Source: an uncultured Cyclobacteriaceae bacterium (lineage in GTDB: Bacteria > Bacteroidota > Bacteroidia > Cytophagales > Cyclobacteriaceae). From it: 64,000 nt of DNA. Location: assembly GCA_943788235.1 (NCBI GenBank), contig CALSPM010000003.1, forward strand, positions 228,501 to 292,500, in the 5' to 3' direction. A model generated the notes under the pieces. That model saw only the letters and a program-made list of their open reading frames with translations, searched no databases and was not told where the DNA came from. The translations under genes were made by a program, and so were the position numbers. This document shows positions 38,842 to 48,557 of this stretch, piece after piece (position 1 is the stretch's first letter; each line of letters starts with the position of its first letter).

Positions 38842-40743
38842 ATGCGATGGCTCTTGATATTTTTGTTGCTCTTTCTTTCAGTGCAGCTGTATGCGCAAGA
38901 AGAGTACTCGGTAGACAATCCTAGGGTTCAAAAATGGTACGAATCTGCGCGTCAATTGATAAAAGAGCGTGAGTTCGACGGGGGCATCTCATTATATCAA
39001 AAATGTTTAGTCAAGGAACCTACATTCGTTGAGGCACATTGGGCATTGGCCAGCATTTTCAAAAATCTTGGTGATGTGGAGCGCTCCTTTTATCACCTTG
39101 ATCAGTATTATTTAGGAGCTGATGAGTCTAGGATCAGTGTCCCAAAATTAATGATTTTGGTAAAGGCGTATTTTAAAAATGGGTTTTATGCTAAAGCCAA
39201 AGCATGCACAGATCAAATTCAATTTTACCAGATGCCGGTAGATCAAGACGATTCGCTACTGATAGCTAGTATAGCTTATGCCTATAAGAATCAAAAAACA
39301 AAAGCCGTGGTGATGCCCAAGGCCTTGCCTTTATCTGTGAATCGCTACCTCACGCAATATTTCCCTACGATTACCATTGATAATAATACTTTAATTTTTA
39401 CTAAGAGAGCCGGTACTTCAGGGAGTTATGATGAAGATTTAGTCGTTAGTTACCGGGAAGCTGATATTTGGTCTCCAGCGACATTACTCAGCAATAATAT
39501 TCATTCAGAGTTTAACGAGGGGGCAGCTTCAATATCTGCGGATGGACGCACCTTGATTTTCACTATGTGTGACAAAGGTCAAACTTTTGGAAATTGTGAT
39601 CTTTTTATTTCAAGAAAGTATGGTGAGGTTTGGTCAAATCCAGAAAATTTAGGCAAAGTAGTGAATTCCAAAAACTGGGATTCGCAGCCCAGTTTAGGAG
39701 CTGATGGTAATATCTTATATTTTTCATCGGATAGGCCTGGAGGAATGGGTAAGAGAGATATTTGGTATACTCAGCGGGTAGATAATACTTGGACTCAACC
39801 CAAAAATATGGGGAATATAATAAACACATTGAAGGATGATGTAACCCCTTTTATACACACCAATGGTGAAAATTTAATTTTTGCATCCAATGGCCGGGTA
39901 GGTTTTGGAGGCTATGATTTATATATGAGTGAGCAAAAGGAGGGGAAATGGCAAACTCCTAGGAACTTGGGTAATGCGGTAAACAATAATTTGGATCAAT
40001 TATCATTTATCATATCCGCAGATGGCTCCATGGCTTATTTTTCTCAAGATTTTAAAAAAGCAGACGGTAAGCTAAAGACTAAAATTGTGCAGTTACCAAT
40101 AGTCAATGATTCATTGGTCAAAAATACTTCTAGTTATATTTTTGGTCGGGTAAGAGATGCCATTTCACAAAAAGCCATCAAAGCTAAAATTGAACTTTTT
40201 GATATTTTTACGAACAAATTGAAGTACAGTACTTACAGTGATAGTATTTCGGGTGAATATTTTTTCGCTTTGAACGAAGGGTTGAGCTACGGAGTATATG
40301 CAGGGGCGAAAGGTTATTTCTTCGAAGATTTTAGATTTGATATTCAAAATAGCAGCTCTGGGCAGCCTGATACATTAGATATAATCTTGTCGCCGCTTGT
40401 AGTGGGAGCCACTATGATTCTAGAAAATATTTATTTCGACTTGGCCAGTTATGAATTGACACCAAACTCACAATCAGAACTCGAAATAGTTGCCGGATTT
40501 TTAGTTGAAAACCAAGTAAATATACAAATTGAGGGTCACACAGATCAATCGGGAGACCCCCAATATAATCAGGTACTCTCTGAGCAACGAGCAAAGGCAG
40601 TATATGATTATCTGATTGCATCGGGCATACCTTCAGATCAGTTAAAATTCATAGGATTAGGGTCTACATATCCTGTTGAATTAGATTCCACCTTGAGTGA
40701 TCAAAACAGGCGCATAGAGTTTAGGATAAGAGCCGAAAACTAA
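38842..40743 (+). CDS. PorE-like TPR, PD40 propeller, CRD, OmpA protein (T9SS-associated)
   Basis: 633 residues with a signal peptide (LLIFLLLFLSVQLYA). Domain order is a short TPR region (about 25-150), a PD40 beta-propeller at about 195-420 (SISADGRTLIFT, SLGADGNILYFSSDRPGG, FIISADGSMAYFS), a carboxypeptidase-regulatory-like domain at about 430-520, and a C-terminal OmpA domain (NIYFDLASYELT, QIEGHTDQSGD, LSEQRAKAVYDYL). This TPR-propeller-CRD-OmpA arrangement is that of PorE, a peptidoglycan-binding component of the type IX secretion system. With PorV-like and two sorting-domain proteins in the window it supports an active T9SS. The order matches PorE, but related OmpA proteins share it, so the name is not assigned. 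Confidence 0.85.
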   Translation: MRWLLIFLLLFLSVQLYAQEEYSVDNPRVQKWYESARQLIKEREFDGGISLYQKCLVKEPTFVEAHWALASIFKNLGDVERSFYHLDQYYLGADESRISVPKLMILVKAYFKNGFYAKAKACTDQIQFYQMPVDQDDSLLIASIAYAYKNQKTKAVVMPKALPLSVNRYLTQYFPTITIDNNTLIFTKRAGTSGSYDEDLVVSYREADIWSPATLLSNNIHSEFNEGAASISADGRTLIFTMCDKGQTFGNCDLFISRKYGEVWSNPENLGKVVNSKNWDSQPSLGADGNILYFSSDRPGGMGKRDIWYTQRVDNTWTQPKNMGNIINTLKDDVTPFIHTNGENLIFASNGRVGFGGYDLYMSEQKEGKWQTPRNLGNAVNNNLDQLSFIISADGSMAYFSQDFKKADGKLKTKIVQLPIVNDSLVKNTSSYIFGRVRDAISQKAIKAKIELFDIFTNKLKYSTYSDSISGEYFFALNEGLSYGVYAGAKGYFFEDFRFDIQNSSSGQPDTLDIILSPLVVGATMILENIYFDLASYELTPNSQSELEIVAGFLVENQVNIQIEGHTDQSGDPQYNQVLSEQRAKAVYDYLIASGIPSDQLKFIGLGSTYPVELDSTLSDQNRRIEFRIRAEN

Positions 40744-41289
40744 TCATTAATATCACTGAAAATACCATTGATTTGTGATTTTAGATACTTAAATACTACT
40801 TAGATTAAATTAAGCTGCTCGGAGATTAGCAGAGAGGTAAGGTGGGATACTCTTCGCAAATACATCGTGAAAAATAAGTCATATTAAATGGTTATAGGTT
40901 AAAAAATCTAAGTTTTTAATCCATTTTTAATGGTTAGATAATATTTTTTTTCAGAAGATTTTAGATATAAAATGAAAATTAACAAAAGAAAATACCTCAA
41001 AACACATGCTATTAAAAATAACATATTATTTAGTGTATTTCTTTTAAGACATTATTTAAAAAATCTTGAAAATATTACACATAATTATTAATAATTTTAA
41101 TATAAAATTGAATTATGTTAAATTTACACTAATAAATATGATTAATTAATGCGATATTAGATAATACATATCTTTAATCCATATTAAATAGTGTTTTGTT
41201 TTTATTTATACAATAATTTAATAAATTGCCTTATTAACCATTACCAAAAATCAATTTAATTAATGTTCATTTTTAAAAACCAAATTTTT
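40744..41289. other. AT-rich upstream region of the SusC/SusD locus
   Basis: 546 bases with no supportable gene. From about 40900 on it is extremely A/T-rich. A TATCTTTA box at 41169-41176 matches seven of eight positions of the -7 consensus on the plus strand, and would give a leader of about 110 bases for the SusC gene. No anti-sigma/ECF pair, hybrid regulator or transposase is visible here, unlike many Sus-type loci. Confidence 0.4.
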
Positions 41290-44200
41290 ATGAAGAGGAT
41301 TGTACTCATTAGTATTTCCTTTCTTTTTGTCCTAGGCACAGCTTGGGCGCAAAGAACGGTATCCGGTATAGTGAATTCTGATGATGGAAGTGGGGGTATC
41401 CCTGGTGTTAATGTGATTCTGAAAGGAACGTCAACAGGCACAACCACCGATTTAGATGGTAACTATCGTTTAAGTGTCCCAGAAGAGGGAGGTACGCTAG
41501 AATATTCCTTTATAGGTCTTACAACCCAAGAAGTAGTCATTGGTGCGAGAGCTGTAATTGATATTACTATGATGGAGGATGTAGAAACATTGTCTGAAGT
41601 AGTTGTCACGGGACTTGGTGTCGTGAAAGAGAAGAAGGCGCTAGGTTTTGGTGTATCTTCGATAAGTAGTGATGCATTGGTTGCCCGTCAAGAATCAGAC
41701 GTAGCCAGGTTGTTGCGGGGAAAAGCGACGGGTGTAGATATTGCATCTACCTCTGGACTGGCTGGTTCTGGTACTAATATTATTATCAGGGGTTATTCTT
41801 CAATCACCGGCTCCAACCAGCCTTTATTTGTGGTAGACGGTATCCCGTTTAATACAGAAACTAATACTGGTAATCAAGGATTTGGATCAGGTAGTGCAAC
41901 AGCATCATCTAGATTTTTAGATTTGGATCCAAACTCTATCGCTGAAATTTCGATTCTTAAAGGGTTATCAGCGACAGTTCTTTATGGAGAGCAAGGTAGA
42001 AACGGAGTTGTTTTAGTTACAACTAAGAATGGTCAAGCAGGTGCAGGTGCTTCTAAAAAAATGGAAGTAAATGTAACTCAAGGAATATTCCAGTCTGAAG
42101 TTGCGAATGTTCCAGATTATCAAAACACTTATGGTAATGGATTTAATGCAGGTTTTGATTGGTATTTCTCTAATTGGGGAGCTGCCTTTGATGATACTGA
42201 TCCAGGATCATACGGTAGTAACTTTAGAAGAGCAGATGGTTCAACAGTATATGTGACACATCCATATGATCAGGACCAATATAGAAATGATTTTGATGGA
42301 ATTTATGATGATGTGGATTACGAATATAAGCCTTATCGAGGCGTTGAGGAATTTTTCCAAAAAGGTTTGAGTTCAAACACTTCAGTGTCTATCCAAAAAG
42401 CACTTGGAGGAAATTCTTCAGTTAGCGCGACTTATAGCTATTTAACAGAAGAAGGTTTTACACCACAACTTGATGATATGGTAATGTCTGCGGGAAGAAC
42501 AGAAAGAAGGACTAATTATATCGATAAGCATAATTTCGGTATTGGTTACCGAACTGAGTTGGATAATGGTTTGACCTTCAAGTCTACCTTCAACTATGTG
42601 AATACAGACAGAAGGTCCCCAATCACTGCTCCAGCATTTGGAGGAGACGGTAACGGTCTATTTGCTGCGATTATGTTTACACCAAGATCAATGGATTTGA
42701 TGGGCTTACCTTTTCAATCGCCAGTTGATAACAGGAGTGTATACTACAGACGTGGTGGACCTATACAAAATCCGAGATGGACGTTGAATAATTCTGGCCA
42801 GGATGAAGCAGTTTCTAGATTTTTCTCTAATACAGAATTCGGCTACAAACTGGGTGAAAACTGGAATGTCATGTATCGTTTGAGCTTAGACACCTACACG
42901 CAACAAAATAATCGTTTCGTCAATATAGGAGGACCAAGGCAACCACTTGGTGAATTCAGTACGTTTACTACTGAGCGTTGGACAAACTCTCAGGTAATGA
43001 ACTTAATGTACGATTACAAAATAGGTTCATCAATTACCATCGATGGTCTTGTTGGAGTAAACAGTGTAAGGCAAAAAGGCTCTTTCGTTGGAACAACAAG
43101 TCAAGAACAATTTGTATACAACCTATTGAATCATGGAAACTTTATTGAGCACAATAACTTTTCAGGATATGGAAATGAAAACGTTATGGGAGTATACGCC
43201 ACTGCAGCCCTTGGTTACAATGGCTGGGCATATTTAAACTTGCAGGCTCGTAATGATTGGACTTCCACTTTAGAGGAGGCAAATCGATCAGTATTGTACC
43301 CCTCTGTAAGTGCATCGGTTATTATTTCAGATGCTATCGAGGGCTTGGGTAACAGTAATGCAGTTGATTATTTAAAGGTTAGAGTAGGTTATGGTACCTC
43401 TGCAGGTTACCCCGAACCTTATCAGACAAGAAATATTTTGAATTCTTCCACAAATGATTTTGTCACACCTGGAGGTTCTATTTTAAATACAAACTCTGTA
43501 TCTAACCAACTAGGTAATCAAAACTTGCAAGCAGAGTTATTTACTGAACTTGAGGTAGGTCTTGAAGCAAGGTTGTTTAAAGATTTAATTGGGCTTGATT
43601 TATCTTGGTATAATAAAGAAAGTAGAGACTTGATTGTAGCACTCCCATTAGATCCTTCAACAGGATATACAAACACTACTGTTAACGCAGCCAAGGTTAC
43701 AAATACAGGAGTTGAGCTTGGTGTAAATATCGCACCTCCACTTCCAGGAGCTCTTCGATGGGATATTAATTTGAATTATACCAAAAATCTGCCTACAGTT
43801 AATTCAATTTATGAAGGAATTGAAAGGGTCCAGATTGAAGGTTATGGAGGAAGTCTTGGTAACTATGCAATTCCTGGTGAACCTTTTGGAGCGATGTATG
43901 GAAGCACATTTATGAGAACAGACAATTCTGATCCTTCTTCACAATATGTGGTAGAAAGTATTGGAAACTATCAGTCGTCAGGAGAATTTGGTATTATAGG
44001 TAACCCTAACCCTGATTTTACAGCTAACTGGATTAACACATTGACATGGAAAGGCATATCTTTTGGATTTCAGTGGCAATACATAGCTGGAGGAGATATT
44101 TATTCTTCAACCATCCAAGCACTTTTAGCTAGAGGTAATACAACTGATACAGATGTTAACAGAAACGTTCCTATCATAATGCCTGGTGCGGTTAAGCAAG

Positions 44201-44568
44201 ATGGTGTTGATGGCTCAGGAGAGCCCCAATATGTTGCAAACGATATTCAGACATATATGGGAGATTCTTTCTTCCGAGCTTATTTCTATGCGGATGAAGG
44301 AGGGGTTTTTGATGCTTCAGTTCTACGATTGAGAGAAGTTTCAGTGGCATATGTATTGCCTAAAACTTGGTTAGAAAAATCTCCCTTTGGTAGGGCAGCA
44401 TTGACAATATCAGGTGAAAACTTATGGTATAATGCTCCGAACTTTCCTGTGGGAACAAACTTTGATCCAGAAATATCAAGTACTGGAGTTGGAAATGGTC
44501 GAGGCTTTGATTTTCGAACTGCGCCAACGGCTAAGAAATATGGTATGACATTGAACTTAACGTTCTAA
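41290..44568 (+). CDS. SusC/RagA-family TonB-dependent outer-membrane transporter
   Basis: 1092 residues from the ATG at 41290, which gives a proper signal peptide (MKRIVLISISFLFVLG, AWAQ). The ATG at 41263 adds nine residues. After the peptide come the CarbopepD_reg-like domain (VSGIVNSDDGSGGIPGVNV), the TonB-box-like VVVTGLGV, the plug domain (RLLRGKATGVDI, GYSSITGSNQPLFVVDGIP, SILKGLSATVLYGEQGRNG), and a long barrel ending in a Phe (MTLNLTF). It imports an oligosaccharide or peptide with its SusD partner 26 bases downstream. The neighbours give no clear substrate. Confidence 0.96.
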   Translation: MKRIVLISISFLFVLGTAWAQRTVSGIVNSDDGSGGIPGVNVILKGTSTGTTTDLDGNYRLSVPEEGGTLEYSFIGLTTQEVVIGARAVIDITMMEDVETLSEVVVTGLGVVKEKKALGFGVSSISSDALVARQESDVARLLRGKATGVDIASTSGLAGSGTNIIIRGYSSITGSNQPLFVVDGIPFNTETNTGNQGFGSGSATASSRFLDLDPNSIAEISILKGLSATVLYGEQGRNGVVLVTTKNGQAGAGASKKMEVNVTQGIFQSEVANVPDYQNTYGNGFNAGFDWYFSNWGAAFDDTDPGSYGSNFRRADGSTVYVTHPYDQDQYRNDFDGIYDDVDYEYKPYRGVEEFFQKGLSSNTSVSIQKALGGNSSVSATYSYLTEEGFTPQLDDMVMSAGRTERRTNYIDKHNFGIGYRTELDNGLTFKSTFNYVNTDRRSPITAPAFGGDGNGLFAAIMFTPRSMDLMGLPFQSPVDNRSVYYRRGGPIQNPRWTLNNSGQDEAVSRFFSNTEFGYKLGENWNVMYRLSLDTYTQQNNRFVNIGGPRQPLGEFSTFTTERWTNSQVMNLMYDYKIGSSITIDGLVGVNSVRQKGSFVGTTSQEQFVYNLLNHGNFIEHNNFSGYGNENVMGVYATAALGYNGWAYLNLQARNDWTSTLEEANRSVLYPSVSASVIISDAIEGLGNSNAVDYLKVRVGYGTSAGYPEPYQTRNILNSSTNDFVTPGGSILNTNSVSNQLGNQNLQAELFTELEVGLEARLFKDLIGLDLSWYNKESRDLIVALPLDPSTGYTNTTVNAAKVTNTGVELGVNIAPPLPGALRWDINLNYTKNLPTVNSIYEGIERVQIEGYGGSLGNYAIPGEPFGAMYGSTFMRTDNSDPSSQYVVESIGNYQSSGEFGIIGNPNPDFTANWINTLTWKGISFGFQWQYIAGGDIYSSTIQALLARGNTTDTDVNRNVPIIMPGAVKQDGVDGSGEPQYVANDIQTYMGDSFFRAYFYADEGGVFDASVLRLREVSVAYVLPKTWLEKSPFGRAALTISGENLWYNAPNFPVGTNFDPEISSTGVGNGRGFDFRTAPTAKKYGMTLNLTF

Positions 44569-44594
44569 TTAAACGAATATAAAAATTAAAGTTT

Positions 44595-46301
44595 ATGAAA
44601 TTTGTAAATAAAATATTAATAGTATTCGCATTTGTAGGATTTATTTCTGCCTGTGATTTGGAACTAGATCAGCAGATTAATCCAAATGCATTAGATCCAA
44701 GTACAGCTAGTTTAGATGATCTCTATAATAGTATTCAATTAGGTTTTAAAGATCAGGTTGAGAGTGGAGAATATACTGCTGGTGCGATGGCTAGAATGTA
44801 CATGACAGTAGCATTTACATATAATGCTGCTGTGACAAATACCACGATGGGTGGTGTTTGGAATAACGCCTACGCTGGAATATTTCCAGATGTAGACGCA
44901 TTAATAGAGAAGCAGGGAACAAATAACTTTGCAATACATGTTGGATCAGCTCAAGTCTTAAAAGCCTGGACAATGATGCAATTGGTAGATTTAATGGGAG
45001 ATGTACCTTACTCAGAAGCAGGTCAGGGAACTGACGTGATTAGTCCTAAAGTTGACCCAGGTGCGGATGTCTATGCTGCAGCGATTGCTCTTTTGGATGA
45101 AGCAATTACCAATCTCTCAGATGCTGCGGCTCCTGCTCCATCGAACGATCAATATTACGGGGGAGATCGAACTAAGTGGGTGACTTTGGCCAATACGTTG
45201 AAGATGCAGGCTTATCTTAATATGGGTGATGCCACTTCTTTCAATGCTATAGTAGCTGGTGGAGATGTTATTGATGATGCAAGTGAAGATTTCCAATTTA
45301 ATTATGGAAGCCAGCGTGTCAATCCTAACTCAAGGCACTGGATGTATAATAGTAGTTATGAGCAAGGCGATGGAAATTACATGAGTAACTATTTTATGTA
45401 TTTGCTTGCAGCCGAACAAGTTGATGCTGCCGGAGTAACAATTGTCGATCCAAGAACACGATATTATTTCTATCGTAAAACAGGGGATGCAACTAACTTG
45501 GATATAGCAGAATATGGTTGTCACTTATCAGTTTATCCTGATCAAGTAGACAGACCTGCTCACTGGAGTGGGGCTTTTGCTGATCTTCCTTATTGTTATG
45601 GTAAAGCTGACGGATATTACGGCCGAGATCATTTGAATGGATCTGGTACGCCTCCTGACGGTCCTGTAAAAACTTCGTACGGATTGTATCCTGGTGGAGG
45701 AGCTTTTGATTTTGATGAATTCCGAGATACTAGAACACTAGGAATTTTTGGAGGCCTAGGTGAGGGAATACTACCTGTTATGCTCTCATCACATGCATGG
45801 TTTATGCGAGCTGAGATGGCTGAGTCTGCTGCTGCTGGTGGTGGAAGAGACGAGCTCTCGGCCGGAATTAGTGCTTCTCTAGCAAAGGTGAGATCTTTTA
45901 AATCCTTAGTCTCAGCTGAAATGTCTCAAGACATAACCTTGAAGGATGGGTCCGTTGTTAATGTTGAAACATTCTACGGGATGACTGACACAAAAGTTAG
46001 CGATTATTTAGCTGATGTTTTGGCGGTTTATGATGCGGCAGATGCTGCAGGTAAAAAGGATCTTATTGCAAAGCAAATGCTGATAGCCATATATGGTAAC
46101 GGTGTAGCGGCATATAACATGTGGAGAAGAACAGGATTACCGTCAAACATGTCACCAGGCTTGGAGGCAGATCCAGGAACGTTTGCATATAGAATGCGAT
46201 ATCCTCAGGATTACACAACCAGAAATGGTAATTACGATGAGGCAACGGATCTCATAACGAACAGAGTTTTTTGGAACGTAAGTGGTCCAACTCTTTATTA
46301 A
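44595..46301 (+). CDS. SusD/RagB-family surface substrate-binding lipoprotein
   Basis: 568 residues. The lipoprotein signal ends FISAC (Cys20) with DLELDQQINPNALDPSTAS following, the typical SusD start. Helical TPR-like repeats are spread along the chain (ALIEKQGTNNF, VLKAWTMMQLVDLMGDVPYSE, LLDEAITNLSDAA, TLANTLKMQAYLNMG), and it ends NRVFWNVSGPTLY. It forms the lid of the SusC barrel. It is in one transcript with the transporter, and the next gene starts 24 bases later (46326). Confidence 0.95.
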   Translation: MKFVNKILIVFAFVGFISACDLELDQQINPNALDPSTASLDDLYNSIQLGFKDQVESGEYTAGAMARMYMTVAFTYNAAVTNTTMGGVWNNAYAGIFPDVDALIEKQGTNNFAIHVGSAQVLKAWTMMQLVDLMGDVPYSEAGQGTDVISPKVDPGADVYAAAIALLDEAITNLSDAAAPAPSNDQYYGGDRTKWVTLANTLKMQAYLNMGDATSFNAIVAGGDVIDDASEDFQFNYGSQRVNPNSRHWMYNSSYEQGDGNYMSNYFMYLLAAEQVDAAGVTIVDPRTRYYFYRKTGDATNLDIAEYGCHLSVYPDQVDRPAHWSGAFADLPYCYGKADGYYGRDHLNGSGTPPDGPVKTSYGLYPGGGAFDFDEFRDTRTLGIFGGLGEGILPVMLSSHAWFMRAEMAESAAAGGGRDELSAGISASLAKVRSFKSLVSAEMSQDITLKDGSVVNVETFYGMTDTKVSDYLADVLAVYDAADAAGKKDLIAKQMLIAIYGNGVAAYNMWRRTGLPSNMSPGLEADPGTFAYRMRYPQDYTTRNGNYDEATDLITNRVFWNVSGPTLY

Positions 46302-46325
46302 TGTTAAATGCTAAATATTAAAAAA

Positions 46326-47312
46326 ATGATAAATTCAAATAATATTACAAAAACGTTAATTTTGGGACTTCTGGTCATGCTTTCATACTCTTGTGCAGAT
46401 CCAGATGAGAAACCAATATTAACTTTTGATGATGCAATTAAAGGGAGTTATCCTCGAGTTACTTCGACTTCAGGTGCTGCTTTGGTTGATCCGAATAATT
46501 TAAGTTCATCTTCTTTTGGTTATTCAGTAGAGTTTGTGGATGAAACAAACGGTGTAGATGTGACAGAATTTAAGTTTACAATGACATACAACGGCGGAAG
46601 CGAAGTTGATATGCCTGGCAGAACTTATACGTCAGCTGATTTTACCAAAAATGCAGATGGCTACATGAGTATGGATATTCCTGCTTTTACTGCTGCTGAA
46701 TTATCTGGCCTCGCTGGAGTAACTATTACTGCTGCAAATGCAGATGCGGGAGATTATTTCACTGTTAAAAGTTATTTATCAAAAGGTGGATTGGTTTTTT
46801 CAAATAGCAACAAGTCATCTACCATTACGGGACCTGCTTTTGCAGGAAGGTTTGATACTACTTTTCCAGTAGCTTGTCCTTCTGATATGTATTTAGGTGA
46901 AGTTGTGTCTTCTAGTGATTTTTATTGGAATGGATTTGATGCTGCGGCTACTGCTACAGGAGTCAGTGTGGAGGGTTATCCAATAAGTATTGTAGAGGTC
47001 AGTGCAGGTAATTTCAGTTTTAATGATTGGTCTTTTGGTGGATATCAAACATACTATGCATGCTGTGTACCTGAGGGAGATTTCGGTTTCTCAGACTTGT
47101 GTGGCGTTGTTACTTTTAACAAAACTGCTACTGATTCTTACGGTGATGCTTGGGAATTTAAGTATTTCATGGCTGCAGATAATGTCACTCTAACTATTGC
47201 AGGAAACAATCCAGCTTGGGATGAGAATGCGATTACAACTATTACATTCCCCGTAGCACAGACGTGGACATGTGATAATTGTGAAGCAGCGCTGGCAGAT
47301 GTTACCTTTTAA
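46326..47312 (+). CDS. Surface lipoprotein of unknown function with Cys-rich C-terminal part
   Basis: 328 residues from the ATG at 46326 (an ATG at 46308 adds six). The lipobox is LSYSC followed by ADPDEKP. The N-terminal ~190 residues read like SusE-type immunoglobulin-like beta domains (TFDDAIKGSYPRV, VEFVDETNGVDVTEF). The second half has several Cys: ACPSD region, a CC pair in YACCVPEG, LCGVV and WTCDNCE at the end. These could form disulfides on the surface. Third after SusC and SusD, it is probably a surface binding protein for the same substrate. I do not recognise the C-terminal domain. Confidence 0.75.
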   Translation: MINSNNITKTLILGLLVMLSYSCADPDEKPILTFDDAIKGSYPRVTSTSGAALVDPNNLSSSSFGYSVEFVDETNGVDVTEFKFTMTYNGGSEVDMPGRTYTSADFTKNADGYMSMDIPAFTAAELSGLAGVTITAANADAGDYFTVKSYLSKGGLVFSNSNKSSTITGPAFAGRFDTTFPVACPSDMYLGEVVSSSDFYWNGFDAAATATGVSVEGYPISIVEVSAGNFSFNDWSFGGYQTYYACCVPEGDFGFSDLCGVVTFNKTATDSYGDAWEFKYFMAADNVTLTIAGNNPAWDENAITTITFPVAQTWTCDNCEAALADVTF

Positions 47313-47330
47313 TCAAATTAAATTGAATTC

Positions 47331-47364
47331 AAAAAAGCCGATTCCTTTGGGATTGGCTTTTTTT
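47331..47364 (+). terminator. Intrinsic terminator after the SusC/SusD/lipoprotein transcript
   Basis: A 10-base-pair stem (arms 47336-47345 and 47349-47358, one G-T or two wobble pairs) with a 3-base loop is preceded by six A and followed by a run of T to 47364. It lies 19 bases after the lipoprotein stop. This is a good rho-independent terminator for the plus strand. Confidence 0.85.
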
Positions 47365-47401
47365 GTGATCTTAATTTTTGTAATGGTGTTGTTGAGTTAT
47401 T

Positions 47402-48463
47402 ATGAAAAATAAAGTTTTAGTTTTCATTGCAATTATTTTCTGTGGGTGTGGAAGTAGTGGTTTGAGTCCATTGAAAGAGATCCCCTCAAACTTACCCAAG
47501 ATTGAAGTTTTAGTGAATAAAGAAAATTTTAAAGGATATATTTTATTACGTAAAATTGACTCTCCTGGGATTATGTTTATGGTAAATAGCTTCGGTGAAG
47601 TAGTTTGGTATCAAAAAGCTGATACTGCTCTTAATCGAGTCTTTAAACCCTATGCGAAAAGTTATGTAGCTTTAAATTCTAAGTCTGATTTAATTGAAAT
47701 CAGTTATGAAGGTGATACGATAAATCATCTTAAATTTGGGATGGGTGGTTATGATAAACTCTTACATCACGATTTAATTAAAGATGGGGATGATTATGTT
47801 GCGCTTACTCATGAAATACTACCAATCAATTTAACGGCAATTGGTGGACTAGATCAAGATACCATTAAACATGATGGCATCATTAAACTATCAGCTGATG
47901 GCAAAAAAATATGGAGTTGGAATTTATCGGATCATTTAAATCCTTTAATCAATCCGAATGTGCTCAAGGATAGGATAGATTGGGGACATGCCAATGCAAT
48001 AGAGTTAGATATCGATGGTAATTATTTAATTTCATTCAGAAAGTTTAATGAGATTTGGAAAATTGATAGGGAGACAGGAAGTGTGTTGTGGAAATATAGT
48101 GGTATTTCTATGGAAAATGAGCACAATAGATTCTATGGGCAGCATTCAATCAACCTAGCCCCATCGGGTGATTATTTACTGTTTGATAATGGAGATAAAA
48201 AATATAGAAAAACCTCAAGGGCATTGGCCTTTAAAGTGAATAATAATTCTTTTTTAAACACTCTGATCATTGAGTTGCCAGATTCTTTGTTTAGCTGGAA
48301 AATGGGCAGCGTTTATCAATTTAGTGATGGGCGCTATCTATTTAGTAGCACTATGAGAAAAAAGATTGTTATTACTGATGATTTGGGTAATATTCTTTGG
48401 ATGGCGCAGTCAAGTGAAGAATTTTATAGGGCTTATCATATAGACGAGTCAATGATGCATTAA
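47402..48463 (+). CDS. Arylsulfotransferase (ASST)-like beta-propeller lipoprotein
   Basis: 353 residues. The lipobox is FCGC at 14-17. Propeller-type repeats are visible (GYILLRKIDSPGIMFMVNSFGEVVWY, GIIKLSADGKKIWSWNL, EIWKIDRETGSVLWKY). HANAIELDIDGNYLISFR and QHSINLAPSGDYLLFDNG supply conserved His and Asp characteristic of ASST-type proteins, which move sulfate between phenols in the periplasm. Full length for the short ASST_2 group. It follows the terminator and precedes the large CRTAC1-like gene. Catalysis in this group is not established, so substrate is left open. Confidence 0.82.
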   Translation: MKNKVLVFIAIIFCGCGSSGLSPLKEIPSNLPKIEVLVNKENFKGYILLRKIDSPGIMFMVNSFGEVVWYQKADTALNRVFKPYAKSYVALNSKSDLIEISYEGDTINHLKFGMGGYDKLLHHDLIKDGDDYVALTHEILPINLTAIGGLDQDTIKHDGIIKLSADGKKIWSWNLSDHLNPLINPNVLKDRIDWGHANAIELDIDGNYLISFRKFNEIWKIDRETGSVLWKYSGISMENEHNRFYGQHSINLAPSGDYLLFDNGDKKYRKTSRALAFKVNNNSFLNTLIIELPDSLFSWKMGSVYQFSDGRYLFSSTMRKKIVITDDLGNILWMAQSSEEFYRAYHIDESMMH

Positions 48464-48557
48464 TTTTTAAATGCAGAGGGTATGTGATTATGTTGTCGGT
48501 TATATGGCTTTCTTTCATTGTTTCGGTTTCTTTATAAATTTGTGAGTGTATAGAAAT

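Noticed and set aside
40744..41289. Riboswitch or small RNA ahead of the SusC gene
   Set aside because: The sequence is A/T-rich without a stable conserved fold I could recognise.
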